The notes under the pieces are model-generated. The model was given only the letters and a program-made list of their open reading frames with translations. It made no database searches and had not been told where the DNA came from. A DNA stretch of 64,000 bases, taken from contig NZ_JBHLWN010000051.1 in the NCBI RefSeq assembly GCF_042432825.1, forward strand, positions 22,168-86,167. Direction: 5' to 3'. Made by a program: the position numbers and the translations under genes. Source of the stretch: Gordoniibacillus chartarius. GTDB taxonomy: Bacteria > Bacillota > Bacilli > Paenibacillales > NBRC-103111. The stretch's first letter is position 1, and each line of letters opens with the position of its first letter. This document shows, in pieces, positions 1-9,395 of this stretch.

Positions 1-173
1 TTGCCGAAATACAAGTGATACACTTCCGGTGCGTCAAAATTAATCGTCCGCTTCACCAGCCGCAGCCCCAGCACACCTGCATAGAAATCGACGTTTTGCT
101 GCGGGTCGCCCGCAAAGGAAGTAACGTGATGTATACCGGATGTCCGTTGTACTTGTGTTTGTTGTTGGCTCAT
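1..173 (-). CDS. Ring-cleaving dioxygenase of the VOC/glyoxalase family (MhqO/MhqA-like), N-terminal part only
   Basis: Only the first 57 or so codons lie in the window; the gene runs off the left edge. The reading starts MSQQQTQVQRTSGIHHVTSF and continues through AGDPQQNVDFYAGVLGLRLV and KRTINFDAPEVYHLYFG. The early His in GIHHVTS is the expected first metal ligand of the vicinal oxygen chelate fold. The family's Bacillus members (MhqO, MhqA) are ring-cleaving dioxygenases induced by hydroquinones and quinones. The ATG at 171-173 is preceded by GAAGGAG, and a promoter with an inverted repeat lies just upstream. The specific substrate is inferred from family resemblance only. Confidence 0.8.
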   Translation of the reverse strand, partial: MSQQQTQVQRTSGIHHVTSFAGDPQQNVDFYAGVLGLRLVKRTINFDAPEVYHLYFG

Positions 174-199
174 TACCGATCCACTCCTTCAAATTTTGA

Positions 200-246
200 T
201 ATCTTTAATTTAAGATAATTATATTCCGTATTTGTGCATCCGTCAA
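200..246 (-). promoter_or_regulatory. SigA-type promoter with MhqR-like operator
   Basis: Read on the minus strand, TTGACG (241-246) and TATAAT (218-223) are separated by exactly 17 bp and point at the dioxygenase gene. Immediately downstream of the -10, at 200-217, lies the inverted repeat TATCTTTAATTTAAGATA, which would cover the transcription start. Its TATCT...AGATA arms resemble the operator known for the MarR-family quinone sensor MhqR of Bacillus. The promoter and repeat are seen directly; the identity of the repressor is inferred, and no mhqR gene is in the window. Confidence 0.7.
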
Positions 247-279
247 GCAATGAGTTTTCAAGGACCTTCCAGGTGCTGA

Positions 280-636
280 AATAGCCCAAATGATTGAGCT
301 GCCGCAGGTACGCGACTTTGCCTGGCCGCCGGTTGCTCCGTCCGCGAGCTCGATCGCCGCTGTCAGGAGCTGACCGTCCTCGGTCCGAAGCGGCTGCTGA
401 TGGCGACCCGTTCTATTCAAGCCCGAATGCGGATGATGTTCAATCCCGAGCTGGACGTGTATGATGTGATGTCCTACTATGGATATTATGAGTATGCCCA
501 CTTCGCCAAAGACTTCAAAAGGTGTATCGGCATCACGCCGATCCAATACCGGATGTGGGTGCGTCAAGCTTCTCTGGGGAGGGCCGCGGATGTCGTATTT
601 TTACATGACGGAGACGATACGGCTGTGATAGATTGA
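280..636 (+). pseudogene. AraC-family regulator remnant (C-terminal DNA-binding domain)
   Basis: The frame ending at the TGA at 634-636 encodes most of an AraC/XylS DNA-binding domain: VRELDRRCQELTVLGPKRLL, then the second helix-turn-helix GYYEYAHFAKDFKRCIGITP followed by IQYR. There is no plausible start with a ribosome binding site, and the N-terminal sensory domain is absent. Just upstream, the segment ELPQVRDFA lies in a different frame and reads like the start of the first helix-turn-helix, so a frameshift near 320-335 is likely. The only ATG (400) falls inside the domain. Best read as a decayed regulator gene. Confidence 0.6.
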
Positions 637-679
637 ACCTGACAGCCCGGCTGTTCCAATAAGTTAGGAGGATGACCCG

Positions 680-1042
680 ATGATTACAAAAATCGCTACG
701 GCCGCCGTGTACGTGGAAGATCAGCAGCGCGCCAAAACGTTCTGGACCGAGAAGGTCGGCTTCGAGCTTGTCCGCGAGACCCCGATGGGCCCCGGCGCCT
801 TCTGGCTCGAGGTTGCTCCGAAGGGCGCCCAGACGGCGCTTGTGCTTTACCCGCGCAGCATGATGAAGGATGCCGATACGATGCGTCCGTCGATCGTGTT
901 CGAATGCGGCGATATCGAGGCCACCTATGCCGCAATGAAGGCGAACGGCGTGCAGTTCGAGGGTGAGCTGCAGAAGATGCAGTGGGGAACTTTTGCCCAA
1001 TTCAAGGATGAGGACGGGCACACGTTCTTGTTAAAGGGCTGA
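680..1042 (+). CDS. VOC family protein (glyoxalase/bleomycin resistance fold)
   Basis: A 120-residue single-domain protein. It opens with the beta-strand ITKIATAAVYVEDQQRAKTF and contains FWTEKVGFELV, then FECGDIEATYAAMKANGVQF and the closing DEDGHTFLLKG. This is the standard two-module VOC pattern, where a Glu or His near the end of each module binds metal. The ATG follows AGGAGGATGACCCG, a strong ribosome binding site. Such small VOC proteins range from glyoxalases and thiol transferases to antibiotic-binding proteins; the sequence does not settle which. It converges on the subtilase gene and shares a terminator hairpin with it. Confidence 0.85.
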   Translation: MITKIATAAVYVEDQQRAKTFWTEKVGFELVRETPMGPGAFWLEVAPKGAQTALVLYPRSMMKDADTMRPSIVFECGDIEATYAAMKANGVQFEGELQKMQWGTFAQFKDEDGHTFLLKG

Positions 1043-1090
1043 GGCAGCCGCTTCACAGCTATTCACATCGCATAAGTAAGACCGAACAAA

Positions 1091-1138
1091 TCGAAGAGGA
1101 CCGCCCTTGCGTCAACGCACGGGGACGGTCCTCTTCGA
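1091..1138. terminator. Bidirectional terminator hairpin
   Basis: TCGAAGAGGACCG (1091-1103) pairs perfectly with CGGTCCTCTTCGA (1126-1138), with further CCC/GGG and TGCG/CGCA pairing inside. It sits between the convergent VOC and subtilase genes. Neither side has a long T-tract, so efficiency is uncertain. Confidence 0.65.
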
Positions 1139-1145
1139 ATACAAC

Positions 1146-4100
1146 TTATTCCATAAACTTCACATGCTTCATCAGCCTGTATACCATCGTTGCCAATTCA
1201 GCCCTCGTGGCGGGGGCTTCCGGCTTCAGCCCGGAGCCGTCGCCCGTTAACACTTCGGACTGCACCCACAGAGCCATGCTCTCCTTCGCCCAATCCGCGA
1301 TGCGATCCCGGTCGCCGTACGAACGGAGCGCATCCGGGTAGCTTGCATCCGATGCCTGCCCGGCATAATGCGCCATGCGGCTCATGATGACAGCCAGCTC
1401 CTGCCGGGTCACGAGCTGCTCCGGCCGGAACGAACCGTCTTCATAGCCGGAAATCAAGCCCGCCTTTACGGCTGCCGCTACACTGCCGTAGTACCAGTCA
1501 CCTCTCGCCACATCGCGAAACGCTGCGGTCTCACCGGCGCCCAAGCCAAGTGCGCGTACCGCCATGGCAACCGCCTCGGCGCGTGTGACCCGCCGGTCCG
1601 GCGAGAATTGATCCGGCGCCGTGCCGTTTACGATTTGCCGTGTGGCCATCGTCTGCACCGTCTGTTGAGCCCAATGCGAAGACATATCGGTAAAAGATAC
1701 GGGCTCAACCCGCACGACCGTATATATGCTGTTACCGTTCCGCTTGAATACGACCCGGCTCATTCCGTTCTCATGCCGGACTGTAGTCGGCACGGGCACG
1801 AATTGCCCGGAGGCCTCGTTATACCACAGCACAATCGTATTGGCTGGGGGCAGCTCGCCCTTCACCGAGATCGTCCGCTCTACGAAAACCGGAAGTTCAT
1901 CGATAGAGGCCGATTGCCCGCTGCTCCCGGTAACCCGCATGGTGAACTGCAGCGGAACCCCGATTGGCTGCATCCCGCCCGCCGCTTCGATCAGCTTGCG
2001 GAACTTCGCCACGTCTTTATCGTCCGCCTCGGCAATGACTACCTCGAAGCGCAGCTGCTCGGACGACACTCCGAGCCGTGCGGCATACTCGCCCAGCGGC
2101 AGTTCGGAAACCGGTAAGAGATACGAGCCTGCCGGCGCTTCCACCATCAGCTTGAGTTCAGCCCCGGTAGACTGCATATCGGCTATGAACGAAGGGGTAA
2201 GGACGACCCGGGCGGCTGCACCGTTGCCAACGACAGACAGGCGCACAGCCCCTCCATCCTCCCTGATCATATCCGGAGTTATCTCCGTTAACACGATCTG
2301 CTCGCTGTCGTTATTTTTTGCCGGCTGAGCGGGCTTAATCCCCGCGGCAATCGGCCCGCCGTTTTCGCCCGTCGAATCCGGTTCCTCCGGCCTGGCGTCC
2401 ACACGCAGGATGAACTCCGTCTTAACCGTAGCCCCATCCGGGTCCGACACCGTTATCGTCACCGGTGTCTCGCCGGACTGCTTCGGCGTGATTGCGATAT
2501 GCGCACCCACTACGGCAGCGTCGGCGATATTCGAGTTATAGACCGATGCCTGAACCGTCAGCGCATCCCCATCAGGATCATAGAAATATGGCGTCCAATT
2601 GAGTCGAATTGCACTGTCTCCGGCCGTTGCCGTCATCTTTGGAATGTCTTTCCCCCGCATCGGAGCGCTGTTCTCGACCATAATTTTTCGAACCGCTTGA
2701 AAGCCGCCCTGAACCGTTGTTACGGTAACCTCCGTCTCCCCTTTGCGGAGTGCGGAAAGCTTGCCGTCTTCGGTGACCTCGGCATAAGCGGGGCCGGTAA
2801 TCGACCATCTCACGGATGGATCGGCGGCATTATCCGGCTCCACGATGGCCTTCAAAGCAACCGGCTCGTCGCCTGGCCGGAGGACCAGCGTTTCATCGGA
2901 ATCGAATCGGATGCCGGCTACGGCGGCAAGGGTGATTGCCTCCACGCTGACCGTCATCCCGTCCGATTGCCCGCCGCGAACCGTTAACCGGAAACGGTAC
3001 GGAGTATTATTGACGAGACCCGATACCTCAGCCGTTCCCTGCTCCATGTCAATCACCGCGTCGACGGGCTTCCATGCCGCTGCATCCGGGTCCCAGCGAT
3101 CGATGTCATACGATGCGGCGCCGACAGCCCGCTTCCACGATAATGTAACGCGGTCATAGCCGATTGAGTCCGCCCGGAAAGCTTCGACCGGTTCCGAAAG
3201 CGTGGTCAGCTCAATCGAGTTGGATTCCCCTTGATTCGGTCCGCCCTCCACAACGAGCTTGAATCGGTAGGTCTGGTTCGGCACAAGCGACTCTGCACGA
3301 ACTGACGCAGCGTCCGCGGCGAGAGCCGGTCCTTTTGCTTCGTCCCAGCTTATACCGGAGTCGGCGGATTGCAGCAGTCGAACCGAGATTGCGGCATCTG
3401 CCGCCGTCCACTCCAATATGGCTCCGTTCGATGTGATGCCGCCTTCCCTTATGCGCAGATCGGCGATCGGCTCGGCGGAGGTGACGGCGGGGACGGAATT
3501 GGACAGCCCCTCATGCACCCCGCCTGTAATTTCAAGACGGAAGCGATAGCTTTGAGCGGGACTAAGACCCTTCACTTCAGCCGTATTCGACGTGCTCGTC
3601 AGCACATCCGTTACCGCGGCCGACCACGTCGCGCCGTCGTCCGCCGATTGCACGACACGCAATGCAGCTGCATCGCCGATTGCCGGCCATTTCAGCTGAA
3701 TTTGTCTGGACGCAATAGCACCGACTCCAAGGCCTGTGAATGGAACGGCATCCGTTCGAACCGATACCTCGTTGGACAAGCCTTCATTCTTGCCGCCGAC
3801 GATGCGCAGACGGAAGGAATAGGCACGATTCGGAAGCAATCCGCTTATGGCCGCCGATACCGCATCCTCAGACAGACCGGTTAGCCGCTCCGTCCACGCC
3901 CCTCCTTCCTCGGCGCCCTCGACCACGATGCTTGCCGCTCCTTCGGCTTTCGTCCATCGCAGCTGCACGGAATCGCTCGAATGACTCTGAACGTTTAGGT
4001 CGGTCACCGCCGAAGGCGGCAGCACCGGCGTGACGATCGCCCGGATCATGGCATCGCTCTCCGCATCCGGCGTATATCCTCCGCTGCCGCGTGCAAACGT

Positions 4101-7100
4101 ACGGCCCGCAATCCCCGCGGAACGGTCCAGTCCGATTCCAAGCGCAGTGGCTCCAACCGCCTCCGGCTTCGAAACGACTACAAAAACATCGTCATATAAA
4201 TCTAACGGCTGCGGGAGCAGCACTGTGTTCCAGCCTTCCTCCAGCAAGGCCTCCGCGAACGCTGACCCGATCGCCGCCCCCGGTCCGCCCGAAGCCTCCA
4301 CATGGTGGACGCTGAGCTGCACGATACCCGGTTTGGCCGTCCCTCCGGTCGAGCCCGCTTCGAAGCTCACTCCCTGCAGCTGCCTCCACCCGTTCGGGGA
4401 TATCCGCAGCGCCCAAGCATTCTTATCTTGTTGGAACGGCACGAACTGCTCCGCTTGTCCGTCATCGTACGCCAAAAGATCGGAATCGAGGGATTCGCTC
4501 CAAGCCTCGAGCCGGACATCGACGTTCCTCACTTCGTTGCCGACGACCTCCACCGGAATATCGGCGTTGCGATATCTCGGCGCCGTTACCCGCATTGTAT
4601 ACATGCCGTCGGGGACATCGCTCATCGAGAAGGTTCCGTCCGCTCCCGTATACGTAATCGGCACTCCCATATATTCGCGCAGACGGAGTGTCGCATTCGG
4701 AATCGCCATCCTGCTGACGCTGTCGACGACATGTCCGGTCAGCTGTCCGTAAGTGATCGGCTCCAGAACGAAGTTCAGCTGCTGCTCGCCGGCAACAACC
4801 AGCTGCCTCTCTATCGTTTTAAAGCCCGGCGCGCTCACTCGGAGCGTATAGCGGTCCTGATCGTTCTTGGACTGCAGTGTATACATGGTGAAGCTTCCGG
4901 TTTCAAAATCCGAGCGGACCGTGCGTCCCGTCTCAACGACCGTCACTTCCGCAGCGATCGGATAAGCTTCCACAGGATCGGGCTCGTACACGGCAGCGGC
5001 GACTTGTTTGACGCCCGCCAGCGCGGATGCAGCTTCATTCGGCTCCAGGCTCGCTGCGGATGTCCCGCCGACGCTTTGACTGACCGGGGAGATGATAACA
5101 TTCCCGCTCACCGAAGCGGGGTTCTCCGGTGCGCTCGTCGCAATCCGCAAGTTGTCGATAGACCATCGCTGCGGATATCGTTTGATCAGCCGAATATGCA
5201 GGGGCTCCGTCTGGCGGGCGAACTCGCTGAGATCGACAGAAACTTGCTCCCATGATTCGCTTGATACTTCGAAGGCCCTGCTATGTTTGCCAGTTATAGA
5301 ATAATAGCCGTACAGCATTCCGCCGCTAGCCCACGAGTCGAATTGCAAATAAGCCTTATCCAGCTGCCGCATGTCGACCATCAGTTCGATTTCGCTAGCC
5401 GTACCCCCTGACGACGAAGCGATGTGCTCGCCGCCCGCCGGCAGCGGATTCACGCTCTTTTCCCGCGTCCATCCGTCGAGCTTCAAGGGACCCGCGTTAT
5501 GTTCAAAATCAATCGTCCGCCCCGGCAGCAGACCAAACTCAGCGTTCATCCATTTCGGCTCCGAAGCTTCCTTATTGCCCGCCTCGTCGACGGCTTCGAC
5601 ATGCACGCGAATGCCCGGCGCTTGAACTACCGAACCCGGTATCGACGCTGTATATGCCGCTTCGGTACGTCCCCCGCTTTGACGCACCATCGGAATGGAC
5701 GCCACCTCCGCACCTTGACCGTCCTCCACTTTGAGCCGCACGTCTTGAATCGAATAATTGTCATACACCACAGCGCTTACGGTCTGTTCCAAACCGACGA
5801 AACCCTCGTCTCCCACATCGGCGGTTACGTAAAGCTCGGGAGACTCCAGATCGCTGGCGGCCTGCAGCACCTGCCCGCTGATCGTACCGGCATGATCGGG
5901 CATGACGGAGGACACTGCCGCAAGTGCGTTAACCACGCCATAGCCGTAAGCCTCGTTCGGCGAGGCCGGATACTTGCTGTCCGTTGCCGGCGTCGCGGTC
6001 CCCTTCAGAATGTCCTCTACTTCCGCAACGGACAATGAGGCATCCGCAGATAGCAGAAGCGCCGCCGTTCCGGCAATATGCGGAGCCGCCATCGAGGTTC
6101 CTTCGTTCACCTTATATCCGCCGCCGGGTTTTGCCGATCGGATATTGACGCCGGGAGCGGCGATATCCGGCTTCTGGATGCCCGGGTACGGGGATGGGCC
6201 CCGGCTGGAAAATGACGCGATGGCATTGTTCGTATCTACAGCCGCGACCGAGAAGCTCTCCGGGTAATTGCCCGGAGGAGTAAGCGTAGAGCTTCCTGGC
6301 CCTTCGTTACCTGCGGCGAAGACGGGGACGATGCCGGCGTCTCGCCACTTCTGAATCACCTCGCGATAATACTCAACCACCCTAGTGGTTTTTATACTCC
6401 AAGAATTGTTGACAATATCCGGAGCTAATTCCGGATCGCCATTCGGCGCCAGCATAAATTCGCAGGCCGCCATCATGTCCGACGTTTCGCCCAGCCCCAT
6501 GGCCGCAATCCAGGTGGCCTCCGGCGCTACGCCCGAGATATGGCCGGTATTCGGATCCGAGCCCAAAATCGTTCCCGCTACATGCGTACCATGACCGTCC
6601 GGGTCATACGGAAGCTGGCTGCCGTTCGAATCGAACCAGTTGCCGGCAGGGTTCGGATGGTCGGGATCGTTCGGGTTGTAGCCTCTCCACTTCCGCATCA
6701 GCTCGGGATGCGTCCAATCGACGCCGGTATCAATGATACCGACAACGACCCCGGCTCCTTTGACATTATAGAGACTCCACACTTGATCAGCTAAAATTTT
6801 GCCTATATTCCATTCCAACAGGCCGGAATCCGCATCTGCCTTCATGGCCGCCATAGACTTGACCGGCTCCGGGGGCGGCGCAGGTATGATGTCGATTTTC
6901 TCGTCCAGGGTAATTCTCACGACTTCCTTCCGCTGGGCCAGCTTCTGTATAACCGACCGGTCCGCCCGCACAGACAGCATATTGATGATGTAAAAGCTTT
7001 TGTAATCCTGCACGCGGCCCTGACTCTTCTGCACGTCAAGATAGCCGATCATGCCCTGCTGCGTATCTTCCGCAAGCGTCTTCAGCGAGGACACGACCTC

Positions 7101-7394
7101 TCTATGCGCCGCTTTCTTCTTGTCATAGCTGGTCGCCGCGCGGCCCGATCGCTTGCTCTGCGTTTCCAGACGCTGCTTCGCCGTTCTCGCTGCCGCCGCC
7201 GTATCTACTTGATCCGATAGCTCGACAAGCACCGAAACGTACTCGTTTTTCTCCAACTCATCGAGTACCGGCTGCTCGATCTTGCTCTTCGCTTCCACAC
7301 GCGGCTTATCGGCGGCGTATGTCGGCGATAGATTCATAAACGAGATAAAGAATAACAATAAAGCCAACAATATCGGCAGCTTTCTCACTCTCAC
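1146..7394 (-). CDS. Secreted multidomain S8 subtilase (bacillopeptidase F-like) with FN3 and SLH domains
   Basis: About 2082 residues. The start chosen is GTG at 7394, which follows GGGAGGGAG by 7 bases and gives VRVRKLPILLALLLFFISF, a good signal peptide; the upstream ATG at 7433 has no ribosome binding site. After an I9-type propeptide comes the S8 domain with the complete triad: Asp222 in GIIDTGVDW, His268 in DGHGTHVAG and Ser434 in GTSMAAPH. Then follow an Ig-like and jelly-roll-like section, two carboxypeptidase-regulatory-like modules (about 840-960), four FN3 domains (about 1125-1490), a BIG2-like domain (about 1490-1565), a cadherin/Ig-like domain (about 1575-1660), a linker region, and SLH repeats from about 1900 to the end. 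It probably works as a cell-wall-attached exoprotease. It is far longer than ordinary subtilisins (about 380 residues). Confidence 0.92.
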   Translation of the reverse strand: MRVRKLPILLALLLFFISFMNLSPTYAADKPRVEAKSKIEQPVLDELEKNEYVSVLVELSDQVDTAAAARTAKQRLETQSKRSGRAATSYDKKKAAHREVVSSLKTLAEDTQQGMIGYLDVQKSQGRVQDYKSFYIINMLSVRADRSVIQKLAQRKEVVRITLDEKIDIIPAPPPEPVKSMAAMKADADSGLLEWNIGKILADQVWSLYNVKGAGVVVGIIDTGVDWTHPELMRKWRGYNPNDPDHPNPAGNWFDSNGSQLPYDPDGHGTHVAGTILGSDPNTGHISGVAPEATWIAAMGLGETSDMMAACEFMLAPNGDPELAPDIVNNSWSIKTTRVVEYYREVIQKWRDAGIVPVFAAGNEGPGSSTLTPPGNYPESFSVAAVDTNNAIASFSSRGPSPYPGIQKPDIAAPGVNIRSAKPGGGYKVNEGTSMAAPHIAGTAALLLSADASLSVAEVEDILKGTATPATDSKYPASPNEAYGYGVVNALAAVSSVMPDHAGTISGQVLQAASDLESPELYVTADVGDEGFVGLEQTVSAVVYDNYSIQDVRLKVEDGQGAEVASIPMVRQSGGRTEAAYTASIPGSVVQAPGIRVHVEAVDEAGNKEASEPKWMNAEFGLLPGRTIDFEHNAGPLKLDGWTREKSVNPLPAGGEHIASSSGGTASEIELMVDMRQLDKAYLQFDSWASGGMLYGYYSITGKHSRAFEVSSESWEQVSVDLSEFARQTEPLHIRLIKRYPQRWSIDNLRIATSAPENPASVSGNVIISPVSQSVGGTSAASLEPNEAASALAGVKQVAAAVYEPDPVEAYPIAAEVTVVETGRTVRSDFETGSFTMYTLQSKNDQDRYTLRVSAPGFKTIERQLVVAGEQQLNFVLEPITYGQLTGHVVDSVSRMAIPNATLRLREYMGVPITYTGADGTFSMSDVPDGMYTMRVTAPRYRNADIPVEVVGNEVRNVDVRLEAWSESLDSDLLAYDDGQAEQFVPFQQDKNAWALRISPNGWRQLQGVSFEAGSTGGTAKPGIVQLSVHHVEASGGPGAAIGSAFAEALLEEGWNTVLLPQPLDLYDDVFVVVSKPEAVGATALGIGLDRSAGIAGRTFARGSGGYTPDAESDAMIRAIVTPVLPPSAVTDLNVQSHSSDSVQLRWTKAEGAASIVVEGAEEGGAWTERLTGLSEDAVSAAISGLLPNRAYSFRLRIVGGKNEGLSNEVSVRTDAVPFTGLGVGAIASRQIQLKWPAIGDAAALRVVQSADDGATWSAAVTDVLTSTSNTAEVKGLSPAQSYRFRLEITGGVHEGLSNSVPAVTSAEPIADLRIREGGITSNGAILEWTAADAAISVRLLQSADSGISWDEAKGPALAADAASVRAESLVPNQTYRFKLVVEGGPNQGESNSIELTTLSEPVEAFRADSIGYDRVTLSWKRAVGAASYDIDRWDPDAAAWKPVDAVIDMEQGTAEVSGLVNNTPYRFRLTVRGGQSDGMTVSVEAITLAAVAGIRFDSDETLVLRPGDEPVALKAIVEPDNAADPSVRWSITGPAYAEVTEDGKLSALRKGETEVTVTTVQGGFQAVRKIMVENSAPMRGKDIPKMTATAGDSAIRLNWTPYFYDPDGDALTVQASVYNSNIADAAVVGAHIAITPKQSGETPVTITVSDPDGATVKTEFILRVDARPEEPDSTGENGGPIAAGIKPAQPAKNNDSEQIVLTEITPDMIREDGGAVRLSVVGNGAAARVVLTPSFIADMQSTGAELKLMVEAPAGSYLLPVSELPLGEYAARLGVSSEQLRFEVVIAEADDKDVAKFRKLIEAAGGMQPIGVPLQFTMRVTGSSGQSASIDELPVFVERTISVKGELPPANTIVLWYNEASGQFVPVPTTVRHENGMSRVVFKRNGNSIYTVVRVEPVSFTDMSSHWAQQTVQTMATRQIVNGTAPDQFSPDRRVTRAEAVAMAVRALGLGAGETAAFRDVARGDWYYGSVAAAVKAGLISGYEDGSFRPEQLVTRQELAVIMSRMAHYAGQASDASYPDALRSYGDRDRIADWAKESMALWVQSEVLTGDGSGLKPEAPATRAELATMVYRLMKHVKFME

Positions 7395-7549
7395 CGGGTA
7401 TCTCCCTCCCATTTCCTTGTCATAAACTACCATATCGGAATTTTATCGTAAAAGAGAGAGAGACAGTTTTAAAAAAAATTATGAATGCGGGACAGCCGAT
7501 ACGCAGGTATATGCGGATGATGCAATTCGCTGTGCTCTGGCAGCGGAAG

Positions 7550-7577
7550 TTACAAGAACGCAGGTGTTGTGTATACT
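7550..7577 (+). promoter_or_regulatory. Candidate SigA promoter of the HNH gene
   Basis: TTACAA (7550-7555) and TATACT (7572-7577) are 16 bp apart. Transcription would begin near 7584, about 30 bases before the ATG at 7616. This supports that ATG over later in-frame starts. Confidence 0.5.
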
Positions 7578-7615
7578 AAAGAGACAGGACATTGCGGGAA
7601 CGGAGAAAATGACGG

Positions 7616-9376
7616 ATGGACATCAAAGAGCAAGAGCCGCGCAGAAGAAGAAAGCACGGATCCGATACTCCGCTCTCGGAGGTTCCGGTTCCCCATTCGG
7701 ACGGCGGCCCCGCCGCCGGTGCGGTACAGGCTGAAGAGCGGCATGCGGGAGGCAGCAGTCGGTACGCAAGGCAAGAGAGGCTCGTTGAAGAGCAAGGCAG
7801 AGAGCATGAACGTCGTCCGCACGACGGACTGATCGACGGGCAGGCGGAATTTGGGTTTGAGGTGCAGACAGATGAGCGGCAAACCGCTCAGGGAGGCGGA
7901 GTGCTTACCGTGCAAGCGGAATCAAAGCTGTGTGTGCATTGCGGTCAATGGTACCCGCTGAGCGAGTTCAAGCGGCGCACCGGACGGAGGTCCGGACGTA
8001 CCGGCCGCCGGGGCGCTTGCCGGACCTGCCGGCTGCGGGCAGGGGAGCCGCCGCTTGGCGGAGCGGTTTCCGGCAGCGGGAAGCTTGGGCGAGCCGGTTA
8101 CGGGAGCGAGCAGCTTCGTGGAACCGGTCGTGAGAGTGAGCAGCTTGGCGTAACAGGTAACAGAGGTGGGGAGCTTCCCGGAACGGGTTACGGGAGTGGA
8201 GAGCTTCGTGGGTCCGGCTACGGGAGAGAGGAGCTTCGCGGAAACGGCTTCATGAGCGAAAGGGCGGACGTCGATAGTGTCGGGGCACTGGGAGCCACAT
8301 CGGCGGCTAGCTCCGGAAAGCTGCCGAGGGAGCCGTCACCAGGTTGGAGCGATGAGGCGCCGAATGACCGGAAGTCTACGAGCAGCAGCGGCCTGCCGGA
8401 GAATTCGGCGGCGGTAAGCGGCCATGGGAACTTGGTGGAGGCTAGCGGCCATGACAACTCGGCGGCGGCAAGCAGCCATGCCGTACTTGACGGTTCTCCG
8501 CCCATGATTGATCGACGGCGGTCCGACTTGGATGCCGCAATTGGCCGCATGGCGGCTGTAAGCGCTACCGGCAGCGCTCCGCGCAAGCGCCGGCGGCGCC
8601 GCCGCAAGAACGCGGGAACGGCGCAGCCGCCCGCGCCTGGAGCCGTTGCCGCGGCAGCGGCAACCACTGCCGCAGCGGCGCCCGCCCCGGACCCGGCTGA
8701 TGCCGGGTCTCGGGCTCGCGCCGGCGCGGCTGCGCCGGAGGCGGCCCCCCTGGACGGGGCCGCCCACCCCGGCGATGCCCCCGCTGGGGCATCGCCAAAC
8801 CCGGGCGCGGCCGCCGAGCCCGCCGCCGCGCCCCGCAAAAGGCGCCGCCGCCGCGGCCGGCGCAGCGCCAAGGCCGCCGCTCGCGCGCTGCTCGCCGGCG
8901 GCGACAACCCCGCGCCCGCGGCGGAAGCGCCAGCCATCCCGCCGCGGCGTGTCCGCCGGCCGCTGCCGGTGCCGCCGCCGCGGCCTCCCGGGCCGGACGC
9001 TTCGGTGCTGCGCCCGACTCGCGCCGGCGTCATCAAAATGCGCGGCCGCACCGACAAAGGCCGGCGCTGGGTGCAGGATACCGACCTGGCCACAGCCGTC
9101 AATCTCGTCGAAGAGCACGCCGCCGTCGTCATCAACTCCTATACGATCCGGCGCATCTATACGAACAAGTCGTTTCGAAGCTATATTTTGACACGGGACC
9201 GATACACGTGCTTCTTTTGCGGCGAATACGGCGACACGATCGACCATCTCGTGCCCCGTTCGAAGGGCGGGCATACGACGCCCGTCAACTGCGTGTGCGC
9301 CTGCCACCTCTGCAACCAGAGCAAAGCCAGCCGCGACCTCGACGAATTTTATGAGGACGACAATGAAGAAGCTTAA
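7616..9376 (+). CDS. HNH endonuclease with zinc-ribbon-like module and long low-complexity insert
   Basis: A 586-residue frame. A Cys4 module at about 103-140 reads CVHCGQWYPLSEFKRRTG and later CRTCR. Residues 154-214 hold about six degenerate 10-residue repeats of the type GYGSEQLRGT. Two basic clusters follow, RKRRRRRRK near 322 and RKRRRRRGRR near 407, inside Ala/Pro-rich sequence of very high GC. The C-terminus is an HNH nuclease: YTCFFCGEYGDTIDHLVPRS, then NCVCACHLCNQSKASRD, with CxxC pairs for zinc and the DH of IDH as catalytic core. The ATG at 7616 fits a promoter at 7550. A GTG at 7901 behind AGGGAGG is an alternative that would keep both Cys modules. Most HNH proteins are under 250 residues, so the insert is unusual. 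The cellular target is unknown. Confidence 0.8.
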   Translation: MDIKEQEPRRRRKHGSDTPLSEVPVPHSDGGPAAGAVQAEERHAGGSSRYARQERLVEEQGREHERRPHDGLIDGQAEFGFEVQTDERQTAQGGGVLTVQAESKLCVHCGQWYPLSEFKRRTGRRSGRTGRRGACRTCRLRAGEPPLGGAVSGSGKLGRAGYGSEQLRGTGRESEQLGVTGNRGGELPGTGYGSGELRGSGYGREELRGNGFMSERADVDSVGALGATSAASSGKLPREPSPGWSDEAPNDRKSTSSSGLPENSAAVSGHGNLVEASGHDNSAAASSHAVLDGSPPMIDRRRSDLDAAIGRMAAVSATGSAPRKRRRRRRKNAGTAQPPAPGAVAAAAATTAAAAPAPDPADAGSRARAGAAAPEAAPLDGAAHPGDAPAGASPNPGAAAEPAAAPRKRRRRRGRRSAKAAARALLAGGDNPAPAAEAPAIPPRRVRRPLPVPPPRPPGPDASVLRPTRAGVIKMRGRTDKGRRWVQDTDLATAVNLVEEHAAVVINSYTIRRIYTNKSFRSYILTRDRYTCFFCGEYGDTIDHLVPRSKGGHTTPVNCVCACHLCNQSKASRDLDEFYEDDNEEA

Positions 9377-9395
9377 ATATCCCTCTAAAATGGAC

